Both the position numbers and the translations under genes were made by a program. Below, piece after piece: positions 47,206 to 55,760 of a stretch of DNA of 64,000 nucleotides. The notes below the pieces were generated by a model that ran no database searches, had not been told where the DNA came from, and worked only from the letters and a program-made list of their open reading frames with translations. Position 1 is the stretch's first letter. Every line of letters begins with the position of its first letter. This DNA comes from Myxococcales bacterium (lineage in GTDB: Bacteria; Myxococcota_A; Polyangia; Polyangiales; Polyangiaceae), in NCBI GenBank assembly GCA_016703425.1, contig JADJCA010000001.1, positions 1 to 64,000 of the forward strand, written 5' to 3'.

Positions 47206-48686
47206 GCGCGACCTCGGGCCAGCCGCGCCTCGAGCGCGCTCGAGAGCCGCGACAAGGGATAGCTCATGGCGAAATACATCGCCGCGCAGAGGAGCCCCGG
47301 AGCGAGCCATCCGCGAACGTCCACCGCCGTGATGGTCATCTGTTTGGTGAGCTCGACGACCGTGATGACGCTCACCAGCGAGCTGTCCTTGAGGAGCGCG
47401 ATAAAGTCGTTGGTGGTGCCCGGCAACGCGACGCGGAGCGCCTGCGGGAAGATCACGCTCCGAAACGCCTGCGCCGGCGCCATACCCAAGACGGCCGCCG
47501 CGTCGTATTGGCCCTTGGGGACCGATAGGATCGCCGCGCGCGCCACTTCGGCTTCGTAGGCGCCGTAGTTGAGGCCGAGGCCGAGCACCGCAGCCGTGAG
47601 CGGCGAGAGCTTGATGACGGGCGCGAGGCCAAAGTAGAGGACGTAGAGCTGCAAGAGCACCGGCGTCCCACGAAAGATCTCCACGTAGCCTCGCGAGAGA
47701 GCGCCCGCGGCACGGGGACCGAAGAGGCGAAGCAGCGCGAGCACGAGGCCGAGCGGAATGGCGATGGCCATGGCCAGGACGGTCACCAAGAGCGTGGCGG
47801 CGGCCCCACGCAGGAACAAGCGGGCGTGGCCCACCGTCAAGCGCGGCGCACTCGTCTCCGTCGCCGCGCCCGTTGCGGCTTGCGCCGTTGCAGCTTGCGG
47901 GCGCGCCCTCTGTCTCTCGTTCCAGATGCCGTGCCGCCTCAAGATGGCTTCAAGCTCGCCTCGTGCCATCACACGAGCGAGCGCATCATCAAGGGCTCCC
48001 TTAAGGGCCGCGTCGGTTCGCCTTAGACCGATGGCGTAGCTGCCCTCCGCGAGATCGCCGACGACGCGAAGGCCTGGCCCTTCGCCGTAGCGCTTGGCGA
48101 TGATGTCATCGAGCAAGACGGCGTCGGTGCGCTTCTGGGTGAGGTCGAAGTAGGGCTCTTGCACGCCCTCGTAGAGCACAACCTCCGCGCCGACAGCCCG
48201 CAGGTGCTCGTCCGACAGACTCGCCGTCAGCGTGCCGACGCGTAAGCCGCCGAGCTTCGCGTCCTTCGAAGTGAAGCGGTCGTCGCCGCTGCGGGCCACG
48301 AGCCTCAGCGCGAAGGCGTAGTAGGGGCGCGTGAACAAGAGGCGCGCGCGCCTGGCCGCGGTGACCTCGAGACCGTTCATGGCGATGTCGAAGGTGCCGC
48401 GCTCCAGCGAAGCGACGAGCGCTGACCAATCGGCCTGAACGAACTCGGCGCGCACGCCGAGCTCGAGGGCGAGGGCCGCCGCGAGGTCGACCTCGAAGCC
48501 AACGAGCTTTCCCGACGGCTCCTGGCTCACGTAGGGCTCGCCGCCCTGCATGTCGCCGCCCCACCGCAAGACGCCCCGGCTCTTCACCTCGCTGAGCGTG
48601 TCGGCGCTCGCAGGCGCCAGCGCGAAGAGCGATGCGAGTGCGATGAAGAGCGATGCGAGGGCTCGCGCCCGGCGGCGCACGCTCAT
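47202..48686 (-). CDS. Amino-acid ABC transporter binding-protein/permease fusion
   Basis: 494 residues from the ATG at 48684-48686, overlapping the surE stop (ATGA). N-terminal signal sequence LASLFIALASLFALAPASA leads to a type 3 solute-binding domain (residues ~30-265): GVLRWGGDMQGGEPYVSQ, GFEVDLAAALALELG, GTFDIAMNGLEVT, AVLLDDIIAKRYG. A short linker then leads to an ABC permease with the His/Met-type membrane topology and EAA-like loop (GMAPAQAFRSVIFPQALRVALPG). Fused binding and permease parts are known in some GlnPH systems. Binding protein tethered on the outer face of the inner membrane. Confidence 0.93.
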   Translation of the reverse strand: MSVRRRARALASLFIALASLFALAPASADTLSEVKSRGVLRWGGDMQGGEPYVSQEPSGKLVGFEVDLAAALALELGVRAEFVQADWSALVASLERGTFDIAMNGLEVTAARRARLLFTRPYYAFALRLVARSGDDRFTSKDAKLGGLRVGTLTASLSDEHLRAVGAEVVLYEGVQEPYFDLTQKRTDAVLLDDIIAKRYGEGPGLRVVGDLAEGSYAIGLRRTDAALKGALDDALARVMARGELEAILRRHGIWNERQRARPQAATAQAATGAATETSAPRLTVGHARLFLRGAAATLLVTVLAMAIAIPLGLVLALLRLFGPRAAGALSRGYVEIFRGTPVLLQLYVLYFGLAPVIKLSPLTAAVLGLGLNYGAYEAEVARAAILSVPKGQYDAAAVLGMAPAQAFRSVIFPQALRVALPGTTNDFIALLKDSSLVSVITVVELTKQMTITAVDVRGWLAPGLLCAAMYFAMSYPLSRLSSALEARLARGRA

Positions 48687-49465
48687 GGCAAGGCGCGGAG
48701 GATCGCTTCGACGAGCGGTGCGCCGGCGAGGTTCGAGAGGTCGAGGATCAGCGCCGAGAGCGAGGCCTTGCCCTCGTGGTACGCCGCCGTGTCGGTGCCG
48801 GGGGTCTCGTCGTGAAAGACGCCGGGCCCTCCGATCCATGAGTAGTCACGCCCGCGCGGGTCGGTGCGCACGTCGACGACCTCGTCGTAGTAGCGCGCGC
48901 CAAGCCGCGTCCCGACGAGCTCGCCGGTGTGGCCCTTCGGGACATTCAGGTTCAGGAGCGGAGCCCACGCCCGGTCCTTGGGCGCCGCTTTGGCGCTGCT
49001 CGCGGGGCCATTCTTCAGGAGCAGCAGGGAGAGCTGGGCCGCGAGGCGCGCCGCCGCCGCGAAGTCGGCCTTCGGGTGCGCGCTGACGGCGAGCGCGGGA
49101 ATGCCGCGCAGGGCTCCCTCGCGCGCTGCCGCCACGGTGCCCGAATAGAAGACGTCTTGTCCGAGGTTCGGCCCGTGGTTCACGCCCGACACGACGAGAT
49201 CCGGCATCCGTGGAAGTACCGTTCCGCTGTGTAGTGCAATGTACACGCAGTCAGCCGGCGTTCCGTCGACGGCAAATACACCTTCCTCGACAGCGCGCGT
49301 CCGGAGCGGTCGATGGAGGGTGAGCGCATGGCTGGCGGCGCTCTGCTCGGTTTCGGGCGCGGCGACGACCACGTCGGCGTGGGGCTGAAACGCGAGCCGA
49401 AGCTCGCGGAGGCCTAGGCTGGCGAAGCCGTCGTCATTGGAGAGCAGTACGAGGGGGCGGCTCAT
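48683..49465 (-). CDS. surE: 5'/3'-nucleotidase SurE
   Basis: 260 residues. Opens VLLSNDDGFASLGLREL, with the metal Asp pair, and continues VVVAAPETEQSAASHALTL, FAVDGTPADCVYIAL and LVVSGVNHGPNLGQDVFYSGTVAAAREG. These are the complete SurE signatures. It removes phosphate from nucleoside 5'- and 3'-monophosphates in the cytoplasm and is linked to stationary-phase survival. First gene of a three-gene coupled operon with the amino-acid transporter, which is not its usual company (pcm, nlpD, rpoS). Confidence 0.95.
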   Translation of the reverse strand: MSRPLVLLSNDDGFASLGLRELRLAFQPHADVVVAAPETEQSAASHALTLHRPLRTRAVEEGVFAVDGTPADCVYIALHSGTVLPRMPDLVVSGVNHGPNLGQDVFYSGTVAAAREGALRGIPALAVSAHPKADFAAAARLAAQLSLLLLKNGPASSAKAAPKDRAWAPLLNLNVPKGHTGELVGTRLGARYYDEVVDVRTDPRGRDYSWIGGPGVFHDETPGTDTAAYHEGKASLSALILDLSNLAGAPLVEAILRALP

Positions 49466-49617
49466 TCGTGGCTGCGGAGGCGTTACTTACGGAAAGGCGA
49501 ACGCGATGCGGGACCGACCATATCGCGTTTGGGCGCGGAGCGGGTGAGCGCGGAGCCACTTCGGTCGCCTGATTTCGGCGTCGTGTCGTCGTGAAATCCG
49601 CTCTAGCCTCGCGGGCC

Positions 49618-52062
49618 ATGGTTCACCGCCGCTCGCTCCTAGTACCTCGACCCGTCGATTCTGATGGGTCGAGTACGGCAAATGAGAACGAAACTCCCAG
49701 ACACAAACCCGTGGAAGCGAGGCAGGTTCGCCTGGGCCCCGCGCTCGCCGGGGGGGCCAGGCGAACCCGCCGATTTCAAAGTGTCGGGGTACTAGCCCTC
49801 CTCTTCACCGTTGCCGCCTGCGGGGCACCGGACGTCGAACCGCAAGCGCCGCCGGCCGCGGGGCCGACGACCGCGCCCTCCGTCGCCCCAGCACCGGCGA
49901 AGCTCGCGGGGAAGGGCGTTCAGGAGACGCTTCACGGCGTCGTGGTGGAGGACCCCTATCGCGGCCTTGAAGACGAAAAATCGGCTGAGACGGCGCAGTT
50001 TGTGGCCCGGCAGATGACGAAGACGACGGCCTACTTCGAAGGCATCAAGGGCAAGAAGGAGCTCGAGGCCGAGATCGCGTCGCTCGTTCAAGTGGGCAAC
50101 GTGGCGGCGCCGGCGGTGCGTGGCACGGGGAAGGAGCGACGCTACTTCCACACCAAGCGGACCGGCGCGCAACGGCAACCCACGCTGTACGTGCGCGAAG
50201 GCGTTCGCGGCACCGACCGGCCGCTCCTGGATGTGGCGACGCTCTCAGCGGACGCGACCGTCTCGCTCGACTGGTGGTACCCGTCGCAGGACGGCACGCT
50301 GCTCGCGTGGGGACGGAGCGAAGGCGGTAGCGAGGAGAGCACGCTCGTCGTTCGGGACGTCAAGACGGGGCGCGACCTGCCGGACCGCATCCCCCGCACG
50401 CGGTACTCCTCCGTCGCGTGGCTGCCCAGCGGCAAGGCGTTCTACTACACGCGCTACCCGACGCCGGGAACGGTGGCCCCGGGAGACGAGCGGTACCATG
50501 TGCGGGTCTACCGCCACGAGCTCGGCGCTGATCCGGAGAGCGATCCGCTGGTCTTCGGCGAGGATCGCGACAAGACCGATATGCCGCAGGTCTCGATCTC
50601 GCCCAACGGTCGCTGGCTCGTGGTGCGCGTCCACCAGGGGTGGGCGAAGAGCGAGGTGTACCTCAAGGACCTCTCGACGCTCCCGAAGGCCGCGCCCAAG
50701 GCTGGCAAAGAGGGCGACGCCAAAAAGGCCGCCGCCAACAAGGAACCTGGCGCCTTCGTGCCAGTGGCCGTGAAAGCGGACTCCATCTTCAACCCCATCG
50801 TGCGCGACGACCGTCTCTACATCCACACGAACGACGGCGCGCCGCGATACCGGCTCTTTGCCGTCGACTACGCGAAGCCGGAGCGCGCCCACTGGAAGGA
50901 GCTCGTCGCCGAGGGCGCTGACGTCCTGACCGACGTGGCCGTCACGGAGGGCGCGCTCGTGCTCGGGACGCTCCACGACGCGGCCTCGCGCGTGGCCGTC
51001 GCGACGCCCGACGGCAAACCGCTCATGGACGTGGCCCTGCCGGGACTCGGGACCGCCCACGTCACGGCGCCCGTGCGAGGCGGAGAAGCCTTCGTGGAGT
51101 TTGTGTCGTTCGTGACGCCGCCGCGCGTGTTGCGTGTGGACCTGGCTTCCGCTGGCAAGAAGGCCCCGCCCGCCCCGCCGCCCGCCGGGGTCGTGACCCG
51201 AAGCGTGCAGAGTCCCGCCATCTGGGACTCGGTGGGCGGCGACCTCGCGGTCGAGGGCATCACCGTGACGCAGCTCTCGGCGACCTCCAAAGACGGCACG
51301 CGCGTGCCGATGTTCGTGGTGGCCGCCGGCGACTTGTCGAAGGGAAGCGCCGGCCCACGGCCGACGCTCCTTTGGGGCTACGGAGGCTTCAACGTCAACC
51401 AGACGCCGGCCTTCAGCTCGAGAGCGCTCGTGATGGCCAAGCGCGGCGGTGTCTTCGTCAGCGCGGTCCTACGCGGCGGCGGCGAGATGGGCGAGGCATG
51501 GCATCGCGCGGGCATGCTCGAGAAGAAGCAGAACGTCTTCGATGACTTCATCGCATACGAAGAGGAGCTCGTGAAGCGCGGCATCACGTCGTCCGCAAAG
51601 CTCGCCATCGGCGGCGGTTCCAACGGCGGCCTTTTGACGGCGACGGCGGTCGTTCAGCGACCGGAGCTCTTTCGGGCGGCGCTCAGCTTGGTCCCGCTCA
51701 CGGACATGGTTCGCTACACGCGCTTCCAACTGGCGCGCCTCTGGATTCCCGAATACGGCGACCCCGACAAGGCGGAGCACTTTCGGTTCCTCCAGGCGTA
51801 TTCGCCCTACCACCACGTGGCGCCGGGCACGCGCTACCCATCGGTGCTCGTCGCAACCGCCGAGAGCGACACGCGCGTCGATCCGATGCACGCGAGAAAG
51901 TTCGCGGCGCGGCTCGAGGAGGCGCAGGCCGCGAAAGCGAACCCGGTGCTGCTGCGCGTGGAGGCGAAGGCGGGCCACGGCGCCGGCAAGCCCACCACGA
52001 AGGTCATTGCCCAGCTCGCCGACGAGCTCTCGTTCGTCCTCCACGAACTCGGCGCGATGTAG
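49618..52062 (+). CDS. Prolyl oligopeptidase family serine peptidase (lipoprotein)
   Basis: 814 residues from the ATG at 49618. The hydrophobic signal VLALLFTVAAC with lipobox Cys does not appear until residue ~55-65, an unusually long lead that covers two DNA hairpins, so the true start is uncertain (in-frame GTG at 49711 is an alternative). The propeller domain runs to ~500 (VVEDPYRGLED, SLDWWYPSQDGTLLAWGRSEGGSEESTL). The alpha/beta hydrolase domain follows, with catalytic Ser668 in GGGSNGGL, Asp755 in DTRVDPMH and His787 in AGHGAG. It should cut peptides after proline, outside the cytoplasm, anchored by lipid. Confidence 0.92.
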   Translation: MVHRRSLLVPRPVDSDGSSTANENETPRHKPVEARQVRLGPALAGGARRTRRFQSVGVLALLFTVAACGAPDVEPQAPPAAGPTTAPSVAPAPAKLAGKGVQETLHGVVVEDPYRGLEDEKSAETAQFVARQMTKTTAYFEGIKGKKELEAEIASLVQVGNVAAPAVRGTGKERRYFHTKRTGAQRQPTLYVREGVRGTDRPLLDVATLSADATVSLDWWYPSQDGTLLAWGRSEGGSEESTLVVRDVKTGRDLPDRIPRTRYSSVAWLPSGKAFYYTRYPTPGTVAPGDERYHVRVYRHELGADPESDPLVFGEDRDKTDMPQVSISPNGRWLVVRVHQGWAKSEVYLKDLSTLPKAAPKAGKEGDAKKAAANKEPGAFVPVAVKADSIFNPIVRDDRLYIHTNDGAPRYRLFAVDYAKPERAHWKELVAEGADVLTDVAVTEGALVLGTLHDAASRVAVATPDGKPLMDVALPGLGTAHVTAPVRGGEAFVEFVSFVTPPRVLRVDLASAGKKAPPAPPPAGVVTRSVQSPAIWDSVGGDLAVEGITVTQLSATSKDGTRVPMFVVAAGDLSKGSAGPRPTLLWGYGGFNVNQTPAFSSRALVMAKRGGVFVSAVLRGGGEMGEAWHRAGMLEKKQNVFDDFIAYEEELVKRGITSSAKLAIGGGSNGGLLTATAVVQRPELFRAALSLVPLTDMVRYTRFQLARLWIPEYGDPDKAEHFRFLQAYSPYHHVAPGTRYPSVLVATAESDTRVDPMHARKFAARLEEAQAAKANPVLLRVEAKAGHGAGKPTTKVIAQLADELSFVLHELGAM
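49646..49673. repeat. Hairpin in the leader of the prolyl oligopeptidase gene
   Basis: CTCGACCC at 49646-49653 pairs perfectly with GGGTCGAG at 49666-49673 around a 12-base loop. It lies inside the N-terminal extension of the peptidase gene and 52 bases ahead of a second, larger hairpin. Confidence 0.6.
49725..49767. repeat. Long hairpin in the leader of the prolyl oligopeptidase gene
   Basis: GGTTCGCCTGG (49725-49735) pairs perfectly with CCAGGCGAACC (49757-49767), and the adjoining CCCC and GGGG runs extend the stem. This very stable structure lies just upstream of the signal-peptide codons. It could shape translation, mark a regulator or be the scar of a small mobile hairpin; nothing here decides. 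Confidence 0.65.
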
Positions 52063-52096
52063 ACCGGCGCCGATCAGGCTGTTTTTCCTGACCGCG

Positions 52097-52112
52097 AGCC
52101 CCCGCTTGGGCT
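52097..52112 (+). terminator. Weak hairpin after the prolyl oligopeptidase gene
   Basis: AGCCC (52097-52101) and GGGCT (52108-52112) form a five-base stem with a six-base loop, followed by TTTC. Just before it TCAGG and CCTGA at 52074-52091 enclose a T run. A modest rho-independent terminator is plausible. Confidence 0.35.
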
Positions 52113-52276
52113 TTTCGCTTGCAGGATGCACGTGATCTGACATACAGAGCTGCTGTTCACCCTACACGCGCGACCAGCGCCTTGCGCAGTGCCCATCGTC
52201 TAGTTGAATCAAACACTTACGCTAAATCGACGCACGTAACTGGACGCATGTTCAGGGTGCGCGATAGGGTCTTCCC

Positions 52277-52570
52277 ATGATCAACGAACTCGCGATTCTC
52301 CGGGCCATGTTGCGACTCTCTCGCCGCCAGGAGCCGGCGACGCCTGACGCCCTGCTCGTGCGCGTAGGCGGAACCGAAGGTGCGCTCGACGCGAGCCTGG
52401 CCGCCCTCGCGGCGGCCGGCTTCGTGGAGCTCCGCAGCGGCGCCGCGCCTCGGCTCACGCTCGCGGGCCTCGCCGTCGCGGTGGCTCAAGTTGCGCGCGT
52501 GGGGAGGGCCGCGGCACAAAGCCGCGCGCGTGCCCCGAAGCGAGCCGCCGCCAAGCGTCGCGCGGCGTGA
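52277..52570 (+). CDS. Small winged-helix-like protein with basic Ala/Arg/Lys tail
   Basis: 97 residues. The first ~70 residues look like a compact winged helix (ELAILRAMLRLSRRQEPATP, DASLAALAAAGFVELRSG, APRLTLAGLAVAVAQVARV). The last ~25 are a basic tail (SRARAPKRAAAKRRAA) like histone H1-type tails that bind DNA. The stop (TGA at 52568-52570) overlaps the GTG start of the next gene by four bases, so the two are translationally coupled. It has no clear named family. It may regulate or bring DNA to the neighbouring MutS-like ATPase. Confidence 0.75.
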   Translation: MINELAILRAMLRLSRRQEPATPDALLVRVGGTEGALDASLAALAAAGFVELRSGAAPRLTLAGLAVAVAQVARVGRAAAQSRARAPKRAAAKRRAA

Positions 52571-54459
52571 CGGCGGAGCCCCTCGCGGCCCCCGCCTCGC
52601 AAGAGGCGCCTGGCAAGGCGGAGCAGGCCTACGAGGCGGGCCGCAGCGCTCGCGATGCCGACTACGCCGCGCTTGAAGGTCGCTCGCGGCTCGTCGGAAC
52701 GCTCCGCCTCGCGCTCGTCGCTGCGGCGCTGGGGCTCCTTGTTGGAATTGTGTGGGGGCGCCTCCCGCCGGCCACCTGGGGCGTCCTCATCGGGGTCGTC
52801 TTCGCGTTCGTGGGGCTCGTCGTGCTGCACGGGCGTGTCGAGGCCAACAAGGCCGTCGCCGCCGCGGGCAAGCGCTTCCACGAACGCGGCCTGGCGCGCA
52901 TTCGCGGCACCTGGCAGGGCGAAGACGTGTCGACCTTCGAGTACGGCAGCGACTTCGCCGTCGCCAATCATCCCTACGCCGAAGATCTCGACCTCTTCGG
53001 CAAGGGCTCGCTCTTTCATCGCATCTCCCAAGCGCAGACGCGCTTCGGCGCCGCGCAGCTAGCCTTCTGGCTCAAGACGGTCACCGACGCGGGCGCCGTA
53101 CGAGCGCGCCAGGAAGCCGTTCGCGACTTGGCCGGGCGCGTCGCCTTCCGCGAGCGCCTCTTCGCGCTCGGCGCCCAGCTCGGCGACGAAAAGCCAGACC
53201 CGGGCCCGATGCTCGATTGGGCCGAGGGCAAGCTTCGCTTCGAGGTGACCACGGCGGCGCGCGTCGTAGCTCGCGTCATGCCCGTGCTCACGCTCCTCGC
53301 CATCGCGTTCGCCGGTGTCCTGCCTCGCGGGACGTGGGTGGGCATGATCGCAGTTCAGCTCGCGCTCACGCTGCCGTTCCGCGCCGAGGTCGCGCGCGTC
53401 GTCGCCGCCGTCACCGCGCGCGAGAGCGGCCTCGCTCGGTACGGCGACATGTTGATGCACCTCGAAGGAGAACCCTTCGACGCGCCGTACACCAAAGAGA
53501 AGCGCGCCCTGCTCGCGACGGGGGCGGCGTCAGGCGCGCAGGCGACGCAAGCCACCGTCGAAATGCGGCGCTTGGCGCGCATCGTCTCGTTCGCCGAAGC
53601 TCGGCACAACGAGGTGTTCAAGATCTTTATCGCGCCGCTCTTGCTCTGGGATCTTCAGTGCGCCATCGCCCTCGAAGGTTGGCGTGCCCGCGCCGGCGCA
53701 CGCGTGCGCGGCTGGCTCGACGTCTTGGGTGAGGTGGAGGCGCTCGCCAGTCTCTCCACGTTGGCCTTCGAAGACGAGGGCGCGACGTTCCCGGAGATCG
53801 TCCTTGCGCCGGTCTTTGACGCCGAGGCGCTTTCGCATCCGCTCATCGCGAAGTCGCGGCGCGTCGGCAACGACGTCTCGCTGCCGCGGCCCGGCTACGG
53901 CCTCATCGTGACCGGTTCAAACATGTCGGGCAAGTCGACCTTGCTTCGCGCGCTGGGGATCACCACCGCCCTCGCGCTGGCGGGCGGACCGGTCATCGCC
54001 AAGCGTGTTCGCGTGGGGCCGGTGCGCCTCGTCACGAGCATGCGTATCGCGGACTCGCTCGAACGCGGCGTCTCGCACTTCTTCGCCGAGTTGCAGCGCC
54101 TCAAGCTCGCGCTCGACATGGCGGCGTCGAGCGGCGAATCGTCGTCGTCGCGGCCCCCGGTGTTCTTTCTCTTGGACGAGATTCTCCACGGCACCAACGC
54201 CCGGGAGCGCCTCGTGGGGGCGCGGGCGGTGATTCGAAACCTCCTCCGGGTTGGGGCCATGGGCGCCGTCTCGACGCACGATTTGGCCATCGGCGAGCTC
54301 GAGGCCGAGATGCCCGAGAGTGTGAAGAACGTGCACTTCGAGGAGCAGGTCCACGGCGGCACGATGACCTTCGACTTCGTGCTTCGCCCCGGCGTCGTAC
54401 AGAGCTCCAACGCGCTGCGCCTCATGCGCGCCGTTGGCATCGACGTGCCCGAGGCGTGA
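52567..54459 (+). CDS. Membrane-anchored MutS-like ATPase
   Basis: 630 residues from the GTG at 52567. Two hydrophobic helices at ~45-90 (LRLALVAAALGLLVGIVWGRL, WGVLIGVVFAFVGLVVL) and two more at ~240-275 (VARVMPVLTLLAIAFAGVL, WVGMIAVQLALTLPF) imply membrane anchoring, absent in mismatch-repair MutS. A MutS-like helical lever region follows. The ATPase domain has Walker A GSNMSGKST (Lys456), RVGPVRLVTSMRIADSLERGVSHFFAEL and Walker B FFLLDEILHGTNARER, then STHDLAIGEL. No mismatch-recognition N-terminal domain is seen. Known distant membrane MutS relatives have uncertain roles. Coupled to the small winged-helix gene. Confidence 0.9.
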   Translation: MTAEPLAAPASQEAPGKAEQAYEAGRSARDADYAALEGRSRLVGTLRLALVAAALGLLVGIVWGRLPPATWGVLIGVVFAFVGLVVLHGRVEANKAVAAAGKRFHERGLARIRGTWQGEDVSTFEYGSDFAVANHPYAEDLDLFGKGSLFHRISQAQTRFGAAQLAFWLKTVTDAGAVRARQEAVRDLAGRVAFRERLFALGAQLGDEKPDPGPMLDWAEGKLRFEVTTAARVVARVMPVLTLLAIAFAGVLPRGTWVGMIAVQLALTLPFRAEVARVVAAVTARESGLARYGDMLMHLEGEPFDAPYTKEKRALLATGAASGAQATQATVEMRRLARIVSFAEARHNEVFKIFIAPLLLWDLQCAIALEGWRARAGARVRGWLDVLGEVEALASLSTLAFEDEGATFPEIVLAPVFDAEALSHPLIAKSRRVGNDVSLPRPGYGLIVTGSNMSGKSTLLRALGITTALALAGGPVIAKRVRVGPVRLVTSMRIADSLERGVSHFFAELQRLKLALDMAASSGESSSSRPPVFFLLDEILHGTNARERLVGARAVIRNLLRVGAMGAVSTHDLAIGELEAEMPESVKNVHFEEQVHGGTMTFDFVLRPGVVQSSNALRLMRAVGIDVPEA

Positions 54460-54486
54460 GAGGCGCGGTGGCGGTTGCCACCACGC

Positions 54487-55686
54487 TTACGAAAGGTCCG
54501 AGAAGAGCACCACGTCGACGCGCTCTCCCGCGCTGAGGGCACCGGCGTCTTGCGGCACCACCACGAGCGCGTCGGCCTGCCCCACGGAGGCCACCGAGCC
54601 GCTCGATTGGTGGGCGAGGGGCGTCGCGACGAGCTCGCCCGCTTCGCGCCTGAGCGTCGCCCGGACGAACTCGAGGCGACCAGGCTTGTGGGCGATGGGG
54701 CGCGTCAGCGTGGCGCGCCAAGCTGCCGGCACCACCTCGGCGGCGCCCTGGAGGCGGCGCAAGAGGGGGACGCCGAAGAGTCCGAAGGTGACGAAGGCCG
54801 CCGCGGGGTTGCCCGGCAGACCAAGCATCAGCGCGCCGTTCGCGCTCGCGATGCCAAGCGGCTTGCCGGGCTTGATGGCGACCTTCCAGAGGTCTAGCTC
54901 GACGCCAAGGGTACGCAGCGCGGGCCGCACGAGATCGTGATCGCCGACGCTCATGCCGCCGATGGTGATCACGACGTCGCTGCTCGCGAGCGCCTCGCCG
55001 AGCGTTCGCGCGATGGCGGCTAGGTCGTCGGGGGCACTGGGGAGGGCGACGACGTTTGCGCCGCAGCGCCGCGCCATGGCGCGGACCATGAAGGTGCCCG
55101 ACTCGGCGATGCTCCCCATTGGGCCCGACGCTCCAGGCAAGCGCAGCTCGTCGCCGGTCGCGAAGACGGTGACGCGGGGCCTTCGCGCGACGTTCACCCA
55201 CGCTCGATCGAGGGAGGCGAGTAGGCCGATCTGGGCCGCCGCGAGGCGCGTTCCGCGCGAGAGCGCCAGGGTGCCGGACGCGAGATCTTCACCGCGTCGC
55301 CGAACGTGTGCGAACGCGGCCACGGCGCTAGGGAAGGAGACGTCGCCGGCTTCTGCCACGACGTTCTCTTGCGGCACCACCGCGTCGGCGCCCCGCGGAA
55401 GCGCCGCGCCGGTGAAGATGCGGGTGGCCGTTCCTCGCTCGTGCGTCACCGGCGGTCCGCCCGGTCGCGCCTCCGCCGCGAGCTTGAGCGCGATGGCACC
55501 GACGACGTCGGCGGCGGTGACGGCGTAACCGTCCATGGCGCTCGTGTCGGCGGCGGGAAAGTCGGCCGCCGCGACGACGTCGTCGGCGAGGACACGGTCC
55601 ATCGCGTCGTCGAGGCCGACGCGCTCTTGGCCAAGCGGTCGAGCGAGCGAGAGGAGCCTTTCGCGAGCCTCTTCGAAGCGCAGCAT
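54487..55686 (-). CDS. moeA: Molybdopterin molybdenumtransferase
   Basis: 399 residues. Typical MoeA sequence: N-terminal EEARERLLSLARPL, AAADFPAADTSAMDGYAV, RIFTGAALPRGADAVVPQENV, GTRLAAAQIGLLASL, VFATGDELR, IGGMSVGDHDLVRPAL and KPGKPLGIASANGALMLGLPGNPAAAFVTF. It inserts molybdate into adenylated molybdopterin in Moco synthesis. No other moa/mob/moe genes adjoin it. It converges with the MutS-like gene and lies downstream of the epmA set on the same strand. Confidence 0.96.
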   Translation of the reverse strand: MLRFEEARERLLSLARPLGQERVGLDDAMDRVLADDVVAAADFPAADTSAMDGYAVTAADVVGAIALKLAAEARPGGPPVTHERGTATRIFTGAALPRGADAVVPQENVVAEAGDVSFPSAVAAFAHVRRRGEDLASGTLALSRGTRLAAAQIGLLASLDRAWVNVARRPRVTVFATGDELRLPGASGPMGSIAESGTFMVRAMARRCGANVVALPSAPDDLAAIARTLGEALASSDVVITIGGMSVGDHDLVRPALRTLGVELDLWKVAIKPGKPLGIASANGALMLGLPGNPAAAFVTFGLFGVPLLRRLQGAAEVVPAAWRATLTRPIAHKPGRLEFVRATLRREAGELVATPLAHQSSGSVASVGQADALVVVPQDAGALSAGERVDVVLFSDLS

Positions 55687-55760
55687 CGACGGACCTTACC
55701 GCACCGGCGCCTGTGCGTGCACCCGCCGCGGCGAGCTGCGCCCTCGTTCGAGGACCGGCC

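Noticed and set aside
49640..49770. Insertion sequence or REP element
   Set aside because: Two hairpins are visible but no transposase, terminal repeats or target duplication, and no second copy was noticed in the window.
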